64,000 bases of DNA from Swingsia samuiensis (lineage in GTDB: Bacteria; Pseudomonadota; Alphaproteobacteria; Acetobacterales; Acetobacteraceae), in assembly GCF_006542355.1 (NCBI RefSeq), contig NZ_CP038141.1, positions 1,883,501 to 1,947,500 on the forward strand, in the 5' to 3' direction. This document shows positions 10,601-19,423 of the stretch, piece after piece. The notes beneath the pieces are model-generated. The model had not been told where the DNA came from, searched no databases, and saw only the letters and a program-made list of their open reading frames with translations. The position numbers and the translations under genes are program-made. Numbering within the stretch: the first letter of the stretch is position 1; every line of letters begins with the position of its first letter.

Positions 10601-11754
10601 CATTCTCACAATATGCTCAAGGAGTGTATCTGACATCGATTAACGGAAATATTTCAGCCCATGGTGACAGCATAACTCTTGATCATATTTTAGCGCATGC
10701 AGGATCAGGCGATATAGCTTTAGACGGATATGTTGGTGTATTTCGCCCAGGTTTGCCCATGGATATTAAGGTTATATCCAAACAGGCACGCGTTCTGTCC
10801 AGTGATTTGATTACGGCTCTTATAGATACAGACCTGCATATTCATGGTCAGGCAACCACTCGTCTAGATGTTGACGGGAAAGTTGTTTTGCCAAGGGTTA
10901 TGATTAATATTCCAAACTCAATGCCTGCGTCTGTTCCTCAGTTGGATGTTGTGCGTCCCGGACAAAGTGCTCCTGTTTCGAATGGGACAAATCTGGTTAT
11001 TGGCTTGGGTTTAGATGTGATTTCCCCCGGACAGTTCTTCGTTCAAGGGCACGGTCTGGATGTTATTATGGGGGGAACATTGCATGTGAAGGGAACAAGC
11101 CAAGCACCAATTATGACCGGTGGATTTGAAATGAGAAGGGGTAATTTTAATCTGGCGGGCATTAACCTGAACTTCACACATGGAATAGTGTCTTTTAACG
11201 GAGCAGGGGTAAATCATCGGCTTGATCCAACTTTGGATTTTAGAGCTGATCGGAATGGCAAAGGCGGCTTGGCCAGTTTGTTGGTGCATGGGTATGCCAG
11301 CGCGCCTAAAATTGATTTTACGTCTGTTCCAAGCTTGCCCCGTGATGAAATTTTGTCCCTCTTGTTATTTGGGACAGATTCTCATTCACTATCTACGACA
11401 CAGCTTGCGGAACTGGGGGTGGCTGTGGCTCAGCTCGCTGGAGGCTCAACGTTTGATCCATTGGGAAAAGTACGGAACGTTTTAGGGTTAGATCGTTTGG
11501 CCGTTGGTGGTGGCAGTGGGGTGAATAAGGGGGGAAGCAGCATTGAAGCCGGAAAATACGTTATGAAAGGCGTATATGTAGGGGCAAAACAAGCTATGTC
11601 TGGAACCGGAACGCAAGCCCAGGTTCAAATTGATTTAACGCAACGACTAAAGTTAAAAACAACGGTGGGGACAGGGGGGCAAGTGAATGGCTTTACCACG
11701 CCAGAAAATGACCCGGGCTCAAGTGTGGGCCTCTCCTATGGATTTGATTATTAG
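7612..11754 (+). CDS. tamB: Translocation and assembly module inner membrane protein TamB
   Basis: This 1380-residue AsmA-like protein has one N-terminal membrane helix (about residues 7-29), a long periplasmic beta-rich body and a C-terminal TamB/DUF490 domain (about the last 350 residues). The family forms a hydrophobic groove bridging the inner and outer membranes and partners TamA; recent work on the family points to phospholipid transport. Start ATG 7612 overlaps the tamA stop as TAATG, so the two are translationally coupled. The frame also opens at 7576 inside tamA but without reason. The 3' end overlaps the convergent TPR-glycosyltransferase by four bases. Confidence 0.93.
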   Translation: MHIVKKILRILAIIIAVLLGVLGLAIGVVLIGINVGAGQRYIEEKIDPWTGGMVQISGLSGTLPQNLGLDTLKIKDAKGVWLEIDHLHLKWSPLALIGMDAKIHTLSADRLVFSRLPFSSPEPQAPTSSAPSGPTKLKIKVDLTHLHIGRLEIGDALIGQSAAFTADGNANISSIAPFIDGVTLKNLPKMKIDLHIKRLDADGDLNLSAATPSQQVHLALDYHEGINGFVSSLGKLPQLDPIDLHLAMQGPWTGAVTEFGLHSGAIQSHLNGTINLVSNKADLHVTAHAPTMTLQPGIGWNDISLETDLHGPFIAPVGTGSLNIDSLAINDILVGHLHTSFQGSAGKKAEDTVASLQTVIDGLRIPGSAPTLLAAAPIKVNVISYPLRDTQPVEAVLDHPLVHLGAQVNVKPAAHGHVTLELPNVKPLAALGKTDLQGKVALKADFALPAKAQDDLTLTTTGKIAITGGQEQAVHLIGKEGTLSLDLKKSANNIITVKRLALDGKALHVLMSTIVDLAHQNRMQTIASVALPDLSQVAPMLCGNINLDAQANGPTDDLAVKTDIKGEFGTKDVPKGPLALNADFQHLPSAPQGTLKVQGVLDRRPLILATRVEKDLKGVMHVQLDQLSWNSLLGKGALRLPVGAKVPLGDLDLKISNLADFQKFVGQPVKGRLALAIHTTEVPSAPPVVALGLDGSLGTQQVTISSLNLKGKVTNPLDNPTPDLSVAVAGIRTQDISGQAKATVKGPQSAMAITLQGAFQNVMGSPANIDTALLLDLLKKTVRIDRLAALAKEESIRLGAPAKVSFGDIMGVDRLRLTVAPRGVAPATFDIGGTLKPRLALNATIDHVTPAIAKPFSPELDALGVISAQANLTGTLNNPSGKVSLVGRGLRMRRGVAASLPAAEILANVGLAGQTARVDTTLKAGSKIALAVRGVAPLSKDGNIALDTTGHVDLSVANSVLGANGMETRGHIALNMHVGGSAAQPRATGQIGLHNVAFSQYAQGVYLTSINGNISAHGDSITLDHILAHAGSGDIALDGYVGVFRPGLPMDIKVISKQARVLSSDLITALIDTDLHIHGQATTRLDVDGKVVLPRVMINIPNSMPASVPQLDVVRPGQSAPVSNGTNLVIGLGLDVISPGQFFVQGHGLDVIMGGTLHVKGTSQAPIMTGGFEMRRGNFNLAGINLNFTHGIVSFNGAGVNHRLDPTLDFRADRNGKGGLASLLVHGYASAPKIDFTSVPSLPRDEILSLLLFGTDSHSLSTTQLAELGVAVAQLAGGSTFDPLGKVRNVLGLDRLAVGGGSGVNKGGSSIEAGKYVMKGVYVGAKQAMSGTGTQAQVQIDLTQRLKLKTTVGTGGQVNGFTTPENDPGSSVGLSYGFDY

Positions 11755-13337
11755 TGTTGTGCAGCTGCTTCTTGGAGAAGGTCTTTCACTTGAGAGATGA
11801 CGTCTGACCAATCCCTAAAGTGAGTTTGCCTAACGATACGCATGAAAGGATACCAAGGGCTGTCCTCACGGCCTTGCTGCCAGCGCCAACAATTATTGAA
11901 TCGATCCATCATGATGACAGGTTTTCCAAGACCGCCAGCGAGGTGCACCATGGAAGTGTCAACGGAAACGATAATGTCTAAACACGAGACCAAAGCCGCT
12001 GTGTCATCCATATCAAGGCATTGCGGCATATAGTCTATGAGGGGGCTTGGGAAATCTGATATCTGAGAAGCGGGCTCATCTTTTTGTAAAGAGTAAAAAG
12101 TTATTCCTTTAAGCTTTGCTAAAGGGGCGAGCAATGCAAGTGGCATCGATCGTTGGCGGTCGAGCATATAAGCGTTCGTGTGTTCTGGGCGTGCTCCACC
12201 CGCCCATACAAGCCCAACACGAAGTTGACGATCGGGGCGTAATATTTTCTTCCACTGAGCAACTTTATCTGGAGAAGGGATTAAGTAAGGAACGGGTACG
12301 CCCATAGGAGTTTGTGTTGCCGAAAACACTCTGGGAAGGCTAATGAAAGGGCAGTGGTAATCATACTCTGGTGTTTCTCCGCCATGTTGAACGACGGACA
12401 CTCCTTCCATCCGTTGGCATAAATCAGCGAGCGTTGATGTTCCCCAAATATGTACGATTGCGCCTGTTCTTCCAAGAAGAGGAATATAGCGAAGGTACAT
12501 AAGAGTATCCCCCAGTCCTTCTTCTTGAGTAACAAGTACACGTTTGCCTTTTAAATTAAGGTTAGGAGTTATGTTGGGAAGGAGAGTTGCTTTGGGTAGG
12601 CTGGTATGACCAGGGACACCGAAACGCCATTCATGCTCTGTCCATCCTTGAGCCATTCTACCGCTTTTCAGCATAGTGATGGAGTGGTTTAGCCTAAGAA
12701 CGGGCTCATGGGGCGCTAAGGGGATTGTTTCTCTATAAACGTTTGCAGCCTCTTCTAAGCGGCCAATGTTATTGAGTATGCAGGCCATATTGCAACCAGG
12801 CCCCCATTCTTCTGGAGAAGCCGTGCGAAGATATTGCATGATTGATAAAGCCTCATCGAACCGTCCTGCTTCAGATAAGACCATGGCTAGAAAATTAAGT
12901 GTTTCTAGATTGTTGGGGCGAATGCCTAAGCTTTTTTTAAGTGCTATCTCTGCTTCTTGAAAGCGTCCCAAATGCATTAAAACCAGTCCTTGAGCGTCAA
13001 GTAAGCGAGGGTCTCTAGGGGTTAGTTTTTGCGCTTCTGATAGGACATGCAGGATATCTGGCCGACGACGCTGCAGGACGGCTTCGTCAATGAAGGTAGT
13101 AATGGCATGTCCGCCAACAGGAGGGCTGGCATTGTTAAGTTCTTGAGCTGTATCTGAGTATTGATTTAATTGAAAAAAGGCACGGCTGCGCATTAAATGT
13201 ACAGCAGGAGAGTTCTTGAAATTTTTAAGGGTTTCAAGTGCTTGTGAGGCGTTACCCTGTTTGATGAGGGTTTGAATTTTATTTAATTCGTGGTCTGTTG
13301 GGGTGGATAAAGGCTCAGTATTGTGGTGAGCTAACAT
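11751..13337 (-). CDS. TPR protein with a GT9-like glycosyltransferase domain
   Basis: The 528-residue protein has tetratricopeptide repeats over about residues 15-240 and a C-terminal domain (about 260-525) resembling GT9/heptosyltransferase-fold enzymes, with the segments VGLVWAGG, SLQKD and SVDTSMVHLAGGLGKPV. Such TPR-glycosyltransferase fusions are frequent in Acetobacteraceae and other alphaproteobacteria. Their substrates are mostly unknown; protein O-glycosylation and surface polysaccharide assembly have been proposed. No signal peptide or membrane helix is visible. The start ATG 13337 has GAGG five bases upstream. It stands alone: a terminator (13414-13448) separates it from the upstream SDR, and it converges on tamB. 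Confidence 0.85.
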   Translation of the reverse strand: MLAHHNTEPLSTPTDHELNKIQTLIKQGNASQALETLKNFKNSPAVHLMRSRAFFQLNQYSDTAQELNNASPPVGGHAITTFIDEAVLQRRRPDILHVLSEAQKLTPRDPRLLDAQGLVLMHLGRFQEAEIALKKSLGIRPNNLETLNFLAMVLSEAGRFDEALSIMQYLRTASPEEWGPGCNMACILNNIGRLEEAANVYRETIPLAPHEPVLRLNHSITMLKSGRMAQGWTEHEWRFGVPGHTSLPKATLLPNITPNLNLKGKRVLVTQEEGLGDTLMYLRYIPLLGRTGAIVHIWGTSTLADLCQRMEGVSVVQHGGETPEYDYHCPFISLPRVFSATQTPMGVPVPYLIPSPDKVAQWKKILRPDRQLRVGLVWAGGARPEHTNAYMLDRQRSMPLALLAPLAKLKGITFYSLQKDEPASQISDFPSPLIDYMPQCLDMDDTAALVSCLDIIVSVDTSMVHLAGGLGKPVIMMDRFNNCWRWQQGREDSPWYPFMRIVRQTHFRDWSDVISQVKDLLQEAAAQH

Positions 13338-13413
13338 GAAAGCCTCTTTTTTGACCGCGTGTAAAATGTAAGCTTGATTTTAATAGATATTAAGAAATGG
13401 AATATTAAAAAAC

Positions 13414-13448
13414 TTCACTCCCCCTTATTATTTGTAAAGGGGAGTGAA
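13414..13448 (-). terminator. Rho-independent terminator after the SDR gene
   Basis: A perfect 10-base-pair stem (13414-13423 with 13439-13448, GC-rich CACTCCCC) encloses a 15-base loop. Read on the reverse strand it is followed by a GTTTTTT run, so it should end transcripts from the SDR gene before the TPR-glycosyltransferase. Confidence 0.8.
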
Positions 13449-13476
13449 TTTAAAACTGAAAAATAGATCTTAGACC

Positions 13477-14277
13477 TTACGAAGACCAGTTCTTTTCAAA
13501 GTCAGCATAAAGAGTTAGCCCACCGTCAACAAATAAGGTCTGTCCGGTAATATAGGTGCTGTCTTTTGCTGTTAAAAAAGCCACTGTATCAGCGATTTCA
13601 CGGCTTTCACCTGGGCGTTTCATTGGAATGTGGCTCGCTACATTCTTGTATTGCTCAGGGTCATTGATCCAAGACATATTAATTGGCGTAACAATCGCTC
13701 CAGGAGCAACTGCGTTTACGCGAATGCCTCGGCTCGCATATTCTAGAGCTAGTGTGCGAACAATATTGCCTACAGCGCCTTTGGAGGCAGAGTAGCCAAG
13801 GTAGTGAGGTTTAGGAATAATTTGATGGACTGATGAGTTAACGACAATCGCAGCTTCCATCTTGTTTTCCAGCCAGTATTTAATGGCTTCACGACATGGC
13901 AGCATAACGCCTGTAACGTTAACAGATAAAACACCTTCAAAGTCTTCTGTTTTAATTTCTTCTGAAGGAGAGGGGATTTGATACCCTGCATTGCAGACAA
14001 GAATATCCAAGCCACCCATGCCATCAATGCTTTTTTGCATTAAGCGACGGACATCGTCTTCTTTAGAGATATCACCCGCTGCGATAACGTGTTCACCACC
14101 ATCGACTTTTGGGAGTTTATCACGAACGGCAATCAGTTTCTTCTCATCACGTCCGTTTAAAGCAACTTGTGCGCCTTCTTCTGCATAAAGAAGAGCAATT
14201 GCTTCACCGATACCTTGAGAAGCTCCCGTAACGAGAACTTTTTTGCCAGCAAAACGGTTTTTATAAGGAGTAGTCAT
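13477..14277 (-). CDS. SDR-family oxidoreductase (glucose 1-dehydrogenase-like)
   Basis: A 266-residue classical short-chain dehydrogenase. The cofactor motif TGASQGIG is at residues 17-24, NAG at about 96-98, a catalytic Ser in VNSSVHQ and Tyr/Lys in YSASK. The C-terminal half (NAVAPGAIVTPIN, TGQTLFVDGG) resembles bacterial glucose 1-dehydrogenases and related polyol or sugar dehydrogenases. Acetic acid bacteria use many cytoplasmic NAD(P)-dependent SDRs to interconvert sugars, sugar acids and polyols, which fits, but the substrate cannot be read from sequence. Arg and Asn at residues 43-44 after the second strand (LNGRD) hint at NADP. Start ATG 14277 has GGAGA seven bases upstream. The gene is a single transcription unit ended by the hairpin downstream. 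Confidence 0.85.
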   Translation of the reverse strand: MTTPYKNRFAGKKVLVTGASQGIGEAIALLYAEEGAQVALNGRDEKKLIAVRDKLPKVDGGEHVIAAGDISKEDDVRRLMQKSIDGMGGLDILVCNAGYQIPSPSEEIKTEDFEGVLSVNVTGVMLPCREAIKYWLENKMEAAIVVNSSVHQIIPKPHYLGYSASKGAVGNIVRTLALEYASRGIRVNAVAPGAIVTPINMSWINDPEQYKNVASHIPMKRPGESREIADTVAFLTAKDSTYITGQTLFVDGGLTLYADFEKNWSS

Positions 14278-14410
14278 AGAGTTTTCTCCTTCACTAGAAA
14301 GTTACAGATCAACTAAATAAGCCAATACAGTGTGAACTGTATAGCCTCTCGTAGGAAATAATATCCATGATTTATTATTAAATTAAGGTAACCATGGATA
14401 TTAATGGAAC

Positions 14411-14998
14411 TTAAGCAGCTTTCATTGCTTCTGTTAGTTTTTGCAATACTTCGTTTGGATCAGTATTTTCTAAAACAGCAACTTCTGCAACAAAACGTTC
14501 TTGAGCCGCTTCAAAGAGTTTCCTTTCTGAGAAGCTTCCGTCTAAACTGTCAACGTTTCTACGGAGATCACGTAAAACTTCAGCAATCTGAATAAGGTCA
14601 CCAGAGTTGATTTTCTCTTGATAAGCGATCGCACGACGAGCCCACATGCCTTTACTGACATGAGGCTTTCCTTTGATAACGGTCATGGCTTTGTCAACAA
14701 TTTCCCGCGTGACAATTTTGCGCAGTCCAGCCTTGCGTGCTTTTGCAAGTGGGATACGCAATGTCATTTGATTGCCAGGGAAAGAAATTTGTACCATTTC
14801 GATCATGGTATCTGCGACTTCAACCATACCGATCTTATCAACACGGCCCACTCCATGAGCGGCATAGACAATTGAGTCTCCCTCACGGAATGGGTCTGAA
14901 GCTTGTTCTGGATCATTTTGACGGGCGGTATTTTTGGCTGCTTTACGCGCCATTTCATCAGTCATACCGCCCCGGGGAGGAGTCTTAAAGGTGTTCAT
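14411..14998 (-). CDS. carD: CarD-family transcriptional regulator
   Basis: CarD-family proteins bind RNA polymerase beta subunit and stabilise open complexes, often at rRNA and other strong promoters. The 195-residue protein has the CarD N-terminal Tudor-like domain (about residues 38-95, beginning FREGDSIVYAAHGVGRV) and a helical C-terminal DNA-binding part (about 105-180). The 35-residue N-terminal tail is rich in K, R and A and is longer than in Mycobacterium CarD, as is usual in alphaproteobacteria. ATG 14998 has no strong ribosome site; ATG 14965 (MTDEMARK) is an alternative. It is monocistronic, with gaps of about 130 and 50 bases on its sides. Confidence 0.93.
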   Translation of the reverse strand: MNTFKTPPRGGMTDEMARKAAKNTARQNDPEQASDPFREGDSIVYAAHGVGRVDKIGMVEVADTMIEMVQISFPGNQMTLRIPLAKARKAGLRKIVTREIVDKAMTVIKGKPHVSKGMWARRAIAYQEKINSGDLIQIAEVLRDLRRNVDSLDGSFSERKLFEAAQERFVAEVAVLENTDPNEVLQKLTEAMKAA

Positions 14999-15046
14999 GT
15001 ACAGTATAGTAACATAAAAACCTTATCCTGTCCTGCTTTTATAATA

Positions 15047-15925
15047 TTACGGTTGAACCCCTTTGGTCGGTTGAATAGCTGGGGGTGGCTCTATTCCAAT
15101 CGGTTGAAGGAGATCGCGTTCGATCGTCCGTGCGATTGTTTTCATGGGAAGGGCATGCGGGCCGGGCTTGAAGGGTTCTTGAAGGTTGCGTCCACTCCGA
15201 TCGAGTGTTTGAAAAAGAAGACCAATAACACTTGACCCAAGAGGAGTAATCCATCCAAGGGTTTGAACAGCTGAAAGAGGAAGTAAAATACAGAACAGAT
15301 GGGTCGTGATTTCTGGTAAAATAGAATATTGTACTGGTAATGGTGTATTTTTAATACGTTCCAAGCCACCTTGTGCATTGGCAATATCAGATAAAATACG
15401 ATCAACCGTTCCGTGAACGGCACCATCAATATTTTTTTCTTTTACTTCGCGGCTTACAGCAAGACCAATTTCATAGAGAAGGGCATTCGCTGGATTAGAG
15501 AAAGAATAAATTTTCTTTTGTAGGTCCTGCGATAATAAATGATTGAGGCTATCGGCTTGGAGAGGTTCGCCGCGCAGGGCTGCTCTTAGAACATGAGGGT
15601 ATGCCGCCATTGATTGGACGATCGTGGGGGCTCCATCAAGAAGGGATGCGGCTTCTCGACCAAAAGAGCGGCAATTATTTGTGATGGCCCCCCATAGAGT
15701 GCGCCCCTCCCACCAACGAGCATAGGCTGCATTGTTGCGCATACCTAAGAAAAGCGCCAAGGCAGACCCCATCAGAGAAATAGGTAAAGCTGGCTGCTCC
15801 ATCCATACTTGATGGTAAACTTGGAAAAGGACGACAACAAACACATCCCACAACGCTAGGATAATGAGAGGAGGAGCAGATTCCTGCAACAGAATGGCTA
15901 AGCCATGTTTGCGTTGAACGATCAA
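15047..15925 (-). CDS. Bestrophin-like (YneE/RFP-TM) chloride channel family protein
   Basis: The 292-residue protein matches the bestrophin-like YneE family: N-terminal hydrophobic segments (about residues 17-35 and 45-60), then the conserved LGMRNNAAYARWWEGR segment at about 59-74, more membrane helices in the middle (about 215-250), and a soluble C-terminus with a PFKPGPHALP stretch. Bacterial members form pentameric ion channels; KpBest conducts cations while animal bestrophins conduct chloride, so selectivity is open. The start is TTG 15925 with AGGA eight bases upstream; no ATG would keep the first helix. It is unlinked to its neighbours. Confidence 0.85.
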   Translation of the reverse strand: MIVQRKHGLAILLQESAPPLIILALWDVFVVVLFQVYHQVWMEQPALPISLMGSALALFLGMRNNAAYARWWEGRTLWGAITNNCRSFGREAASLLDGAPTIVQSMAAYPHVLRAALRGEPLQADSLNHLLSQDLQKKIYSFSNPANALLYEIGLAVSREVKEKNIDGAVHGTVDRILSDIANAQGGLERIKNTPLPVQYSILPEITTHLFCILLPLSAVQTLGWITPLGSSVIGLLFQTLDRSGRNLQEPFKPGPHALPMKTIARTIERDLLQPIGIEPPPAIQPTKGVQP

Positions 15926-16048
15926 ATTTGTAGTTCCTAAGGGTTAGAAGTTTAGAGGTTATGAGGTGAGATTTTTTTTACATATTACACCGTGATCGGC
16001 TATGTGTATGGATAAGAAGTTTTTATTACAGCTTGTAGGGTGAAGACG

Positions 16049-17164
16049 ATGGATGTGATAGCAGCGCTTGCTATAGAATCAGGTAAACCATTGATTGTAG
16101 ATAAAGTTCAACTCGAAGGGCCTAAAGCAGGGGAAGTTCTTGTTGAAATCAAAGCAACAGGCTTATGCCATACAGATAAATATACGTTATCTGGCAAAGA
16201 TCCTGAAGGGTTGTTCCCAGCTATTTTGGGCCACGAAGGTGCAGGAATTGTGCGTGAGGTTGGGGCTGGTGTAAAGCATTTACGCCCTGGGGATCATGTT
16301 ATTCCACTATATACGCCTGAATGTCGTGAATGCCCATCCTGCTTGTCGCGCAAAACCAATCTGTGCACCTCTATTCGGGCGACGCAGGGTAAAGGTCTTA
16401 TGCCGGATGGAACGTCTCGTTTTTCCTATAAAGGGCAGCCAGTTCATCACTATATGGGATGTTCCACATTTGCGAACTTCACCGTTTTGCCAGAAATTGC
16501 TTTGGCAAAAATTCGTCCCGATGCTCCGTTTGATAAGGTTTGTTATATTGGCTGCGGCGTAACAACAGGCATTGGTGCCGTTTTATTTACGGCTAAAGTT
16601 GAAGCAGGTTCAACCGTTGCTGTTTTTGGACTTGGTGGCATTGGATTAAATGTCATTCAAGGGGCGAAGATGGTAGGCGCTAACCGTATTATCGGGATAG
16701 ACCTTAATCCAGAGCGTGCAGAAATTGCCCGTAGTTTTGGCATGACGGATTTTGTTAATCCAAAAGACTTAGGACCTAATGGAGATCTTGTCGGTCATTT
16801 GATTGAGATGACTGGTGGTGGTGCAGACTATACTTTTGAATGTGTGGGTAATGTGACGTTAATGCGCCAAGCCCTTGAAAGCGCACATCGCGGTTGGGGT
16901 GTATCGTGTGTTATCGGCGTTGCCGGTGCCGGACAGGAAATTAGTACACGTCCATTTCAATTGGTGACAGGGCGCCGTTGGATAGGTTCAGCTTTCGGTG
17001 GGGCACGTGGTCGAACGGATGTGCCAAAAATTGTGGATTGGTATATGGAAGGCCGCGTAAATATTGATGCGTTGATTACACATAAATTACCTTTGTCAGA
17101 AATCAATTATGGTTTTGAGCTGATGGAGAAGGGTGAAAGCATTCGTACGGTTGTGGAGTTTTAA
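16049..17164 (+). CDS. frmA: S-(hydroxymethyl)glutathione dehydrogenase / class III alcohol dehydrogenase
   Basis: This zinc-dependent dehydrogenase oxidises S-hydroxymethylglutathione (the formaldehyde-glutathione adduct) to S-formylglutathione with NAD+. The 371-residue protein is closely FrmA-like: catalytic-zinc residues in GLCHTD and GHEGAGIV, structural-zinc cysteines in C-x2-C-x2-C-x7-C ([16 protein letters not shown]), a [10 protein letters not shown] motif, and the coenzyme loop [13 protein letters not shown] 16049 has AGGG eight bases upstream; a GTG at 16040 is a possible earlier start. It is followed after one base by the formylglutathione hydrolase, completing the pathway. In an acetic acid bacterium this protects against formaldehyde from one-carbon or alcohol oxidation. 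Confidence 0.96.
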   Translation: MDVIAALAIESGKPLIVDKVQLEGPKAGEVLVEIKATGLCHTDKYTLSGKDPEGLFPAILGHEGAGIVREVGAGVKHLRPGDHVIPLYTPECRECPSCLSRKTNLCTSIRATQGKGLMPDGTSRFSYKGQPVHHYMGCSTFANFTVLPEIALAKIRPDAPFDKVCYIGCGVTTGIGAVLFTAKVEAGSTVAVFGLGGIGLNVIQGAKMVGANRIIGIDLNPERAEIARSFGMTDFVNPKDLGPNGDLVGHLIEMTGGGADYTFECVGNVTLMRQALESAHRGWGVSCVIGVAGAGQEISTRPFQLVTGRRWIGSAFGGARGRTDVPKIVDWYMEGRVNIDALITHKLPLSEINYGFELMEKGESIRTVVEF

Positions 17165-17165
17165 A

Positions 17166-18011
17166 ATGACAGTCACAACATTAAGCGAACATGCTTGTTT
17201 TGATGGTGTCGTACGGTTTTTGGAGCATCAATCGTCGGAACTTGGGGTGGGTGCAAAATTGGGTGTTTTTCTCCCGCAAGAGGCTTTGTCAGGGAAAGTC
17301 GTTCCGGTCATTCATGTGCTTGCAGGGTTAACGGCAAATTACGAAACCTTCCTAATAAAATCGAACATTATCCGCTTTGCAGCTCAGCATGGTATTGGGG
17401 TCGTTGCCCCTGATACTTCCCCTCGAAATACGGGAATTGAGGGGGAAGATAAGGATTACGATTTGGGGAGCGGTGCTGGATTTTACGTGGATGCAACAGC
17501 AGAACCATGGTCCAAGCATTATCGTATGGAGAGCTATGTTGGAAAAGAGCTACCTCTTTTAACGGAGAGCCTTTTTCCTTTTGACGCAACGCGGCGGGGT
17601 ATCATTGGGCATTCTATGGGTGGAATGGGCGCGCTTATTCAAGCTTTGCGCTACCCAGAGCGTTGGAAAACGGTCTCGGTTTTTGCGCCTATATGCGCTC
17701 CAAGCCGTATTCCATGGGGTAAAAAAGCTTTTGATGCTTATTTTGGAGGGGATCTACAAAAATGGGAAGAATATGACCCCACGATTTTATTGGAAAATGG
17801 GTATAAGCCCCCTTCGACAATCTTATTGGATCAGGGGTTGAAAGATCAATATTTAGCGGACTTAAAGCCGGATGCGTTAGTCGCCGCTGCCCAACAGACA
17901 GGGCAGCGTTTGCAGGTTCGTACACATGAGGCATATGATCATGGCTATTGGTTTATCCAAAGCTTTATTCATGACCATATTGAGCATCATGTAAAAGGTT
18001 TAAAAGGATAA
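17166..18011 (+). CDS. fghA: S-formylglutathione hydrolase
   Basis: This esterase-D family serine hydrolase splits S-formylglutathione into formate and glutathione. The 281-residue product has the nucleophile elbow GHSMGG with Ser150, the conserved LAGLTANYETF segment near residues 52-62, and a C-terminal HDHGYWFIQSF-type stretch carrying the catalytic His. The start ATG 17166 lies one base after the stop of the dehydrogenase, so the two are co-translated. Length is as expected for the family (about 278-282 residues). The neighbouring hisI gene converges, with only five bases between stop codons. Confidence 0.96.
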   Translation: MTVTTLSEHACFDGVVRFLEHQSSELGVGAKLGVFLPQEALSGKVVPVIHVLAGLTANYETFLIKSNIIRFAAQHGIGVVAPDTSPRNTGIEGEDKDYDLGSGAGFYVDATAEPWSKHYRMESYVGKELPLLTESLFPFDATRRGIIGHSMGGMGALIQALRYPERWKTVSVFAPICAPSRIPWGKKAFDAYFGGDLQKWEEYDPTILLENGYKPPSTILLDQGLKDQYLADLKPDALVAAAQQTGQRLQVRTHEAYDHGYWFIQSFIHDHIEHHVKGLKG

Positions 18012-18016
18012 AATCG

Positions 18017-18430
18017 TTAAGCTTTTTTATATAGCTCTTCTGCACTGATTTCTGGTTGAGAAGTGTCTTTTAAGCCGCTTGGGGTGACGCCGTGGTAAAA
18101 GCAGCTGCGGCGTCCAGTATGGCAGGCTACTCCTTTCTGATCTACAATGAGCAGGATTGCATCCATGTCACAATCTATACGTGCCTCAAGGAGGTGCTGT
18201 TGCTGGCCGGACGTTTCTCCTTTTCGCCAAAGCGTTTGGCGACTACGAGACCAGTAACATATTCGACCTGTTGATAGCGTTTCTTTTAATGCATCTGCAT
18301 TCATCCATGCGAGCATTAAAATATCGCCATTAGGCGCTTGTGCGATAGCGCTAATTAAGCCTTTGTCATCAAATTTTGTTTGAGAAATGATGTTGTCAAT
18401 TGTGTTGGATGAAGGGGCTGTATAAGTCAT
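18017..18430 (-). CDS. hisI: Phosphoribosyl-AMP cyclohydrolase
   Basis: HisI opens the purine ring of phosphoribosyl-AMP in the third step of histidine synthesis. The 137-residue protein has the family core: [10 protein letters not shown], the [16 protein letters not shown] loop, the DCDMDA metal-binding aspartates and the C-x-T-x3-SCFYH zinc cysteines. It is a stand-alone HisI with no HisE domain. The start ATG 18430 overlaps the upstream ygfZ stop as ATGA; a longer frame back to 18463 would lie inside ygfZ. No other his gene is in the window, so this is an orphan placed in an operon with a folate-binding iron-sulfur factor. Confidence 0.95.
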   Translation of the reverse strand: MTYTAPSSNTIDNIISQTKFDDKGLISAIAQAPNGDILMLAWMNADALKETLSTGRICYWSRSRQTLWRKGETSGQQQHLLEARIDCDMDAILLIVDQKGVACHTGRRSCFYHGVTPSGLKDTSQPEISAEELYKKA

Positions 18431-19242
18431 GAACGCATCTCCAAGGGGAACCATTCGGGCCATAAGACGGAAACAGGTGTTTCGTTATAAGTAAGGTTTG
18501 GGGCATCCCAAGCTTCTTTGCGAAGCAGGGCAAGAGCTTGGTTTCCGCTGCGTGTGCGAATATCTCCCACTTCTTTATCTGCGATCATCAGCGTTCCTCC
18601 CGCCTCAGGGAAATGGCCTTCAGTGAGTGTAACAGGTAGGAGGCGGCGTTTGAGTAGGCCACGATAGTGTGTGCGGGCTGTTAATTCTTGTCCCATATAA
18701 CAGCCTTTAGACCAAGAAACTCCGTGCAACAGATCCATGTTAGCTTCTAAAGGAAGTGTTTTTTCACTTATGAAATCGACATAATCGGGCAAGCCTAGGT
18801 TTAGGCGATGTTTTATCCATTGTGTGGTGTTTGATGGAATGGAGGGGGATTGATCCTGAGGAAGAATTGCTCGCCAACCTGCGTTAGGTAATCGTGGGTC
18901 AGAAGCGGTTAAGATGATGTCTTTAGGAGGAGGGGCATCATGGCCAACGATAACCAGAAAGTCCGTTAATTTAATTTGAACATAAGCTCTTAAGCGGAAC
19001 CGTGATAAGTGTTTTATCAGCATCTCTGCATGAGATGAGGGGCAGTCCATAAGAATTTCAGAAGATGTACTATAAAGGAAAAACTCACTAAGCCATCGCC
19101 CTTGGGCGGTGAGGAGTGCACTCCATATACAGCGATTTTCTGTAAGGGATGTGAGGTCGTTGGTGACTAACCCTTGTAGAAAAGAGGTTCGGTCTGTGCC
19201 TGTGATGGCTAGGACGGAGCGGTCGGGGAGGAGTTCAATCAT
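18427..19242 (-). CDS. ygfZ: YgfZ/GcvT-like folate-binding protein
   Basis: The 271-residue protein belongs to the YgfZ/IBA57 branch of the GcvT family, which uses tetrahydrofolate in maintaining iron-sulfur enzymes such as MiaB. The diagnostic K-G-C-Y-x-G-Q-E motif is at residues 179-186 (KGCYMGQE), with the essential Cys181. The N-terminal part ([16 protein letters not shown]) matches the family and the total length is typical. It is followed by hisI with an ATGA overlap. ATG 19242 has no strong ribosome site, but an upstream start is not available. MiaB, a known YgfZ-dependent enzyme in E. coli, is encoded elsewhere in this window. Confidence 0.9.
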   Translation of the reverse strand: MIELLPDRSVLAITGTDRTSFLQGLVTNDLTSLTENRCIWSALLTAQGRWLSEFFLYSTSSEILMDCPSSHAEMLIKHLSRFRLRAYVQIKLTDFLVIVGHDAPPPKDIILTASDPRLPNAGWRAILPQDQSPSIPSNTTQWIKHRLNLGLPDYVDFISEKTLPLEANMDLLHGVSWSKGCYMGQELTARTHYRGLLKRRLLPVTLTEGHFPEAGGTLMIADKEVGDIRTRSGNQALALLRKEAWDAPNLTYNETPVSVLWPEWFPLEMRS

Positions 19243-19423
19243 AAATTTCTATATTAAGTTATTTAGAACATATTTTGGACGGTAAGATGATTTATGAAAT
19301 ATATCATAGATGGGGTATTTATTAAATGAGGAGAGAGAAAATTATGCATTGCGATCGCAGGAAGAGTAGAAGATAATAAAAAAATTACTTTATATCAGCC
19401 TTAAGAAATTGTTTGGGAGTTGA

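Noticed and set aside
19340..19376. Short frame and GCGATCGC palindrome before the Cache-cyclase-like gene
   Set aside because: The 8-base palindrome is isolated and the frame is too short and has no downstream coupling.
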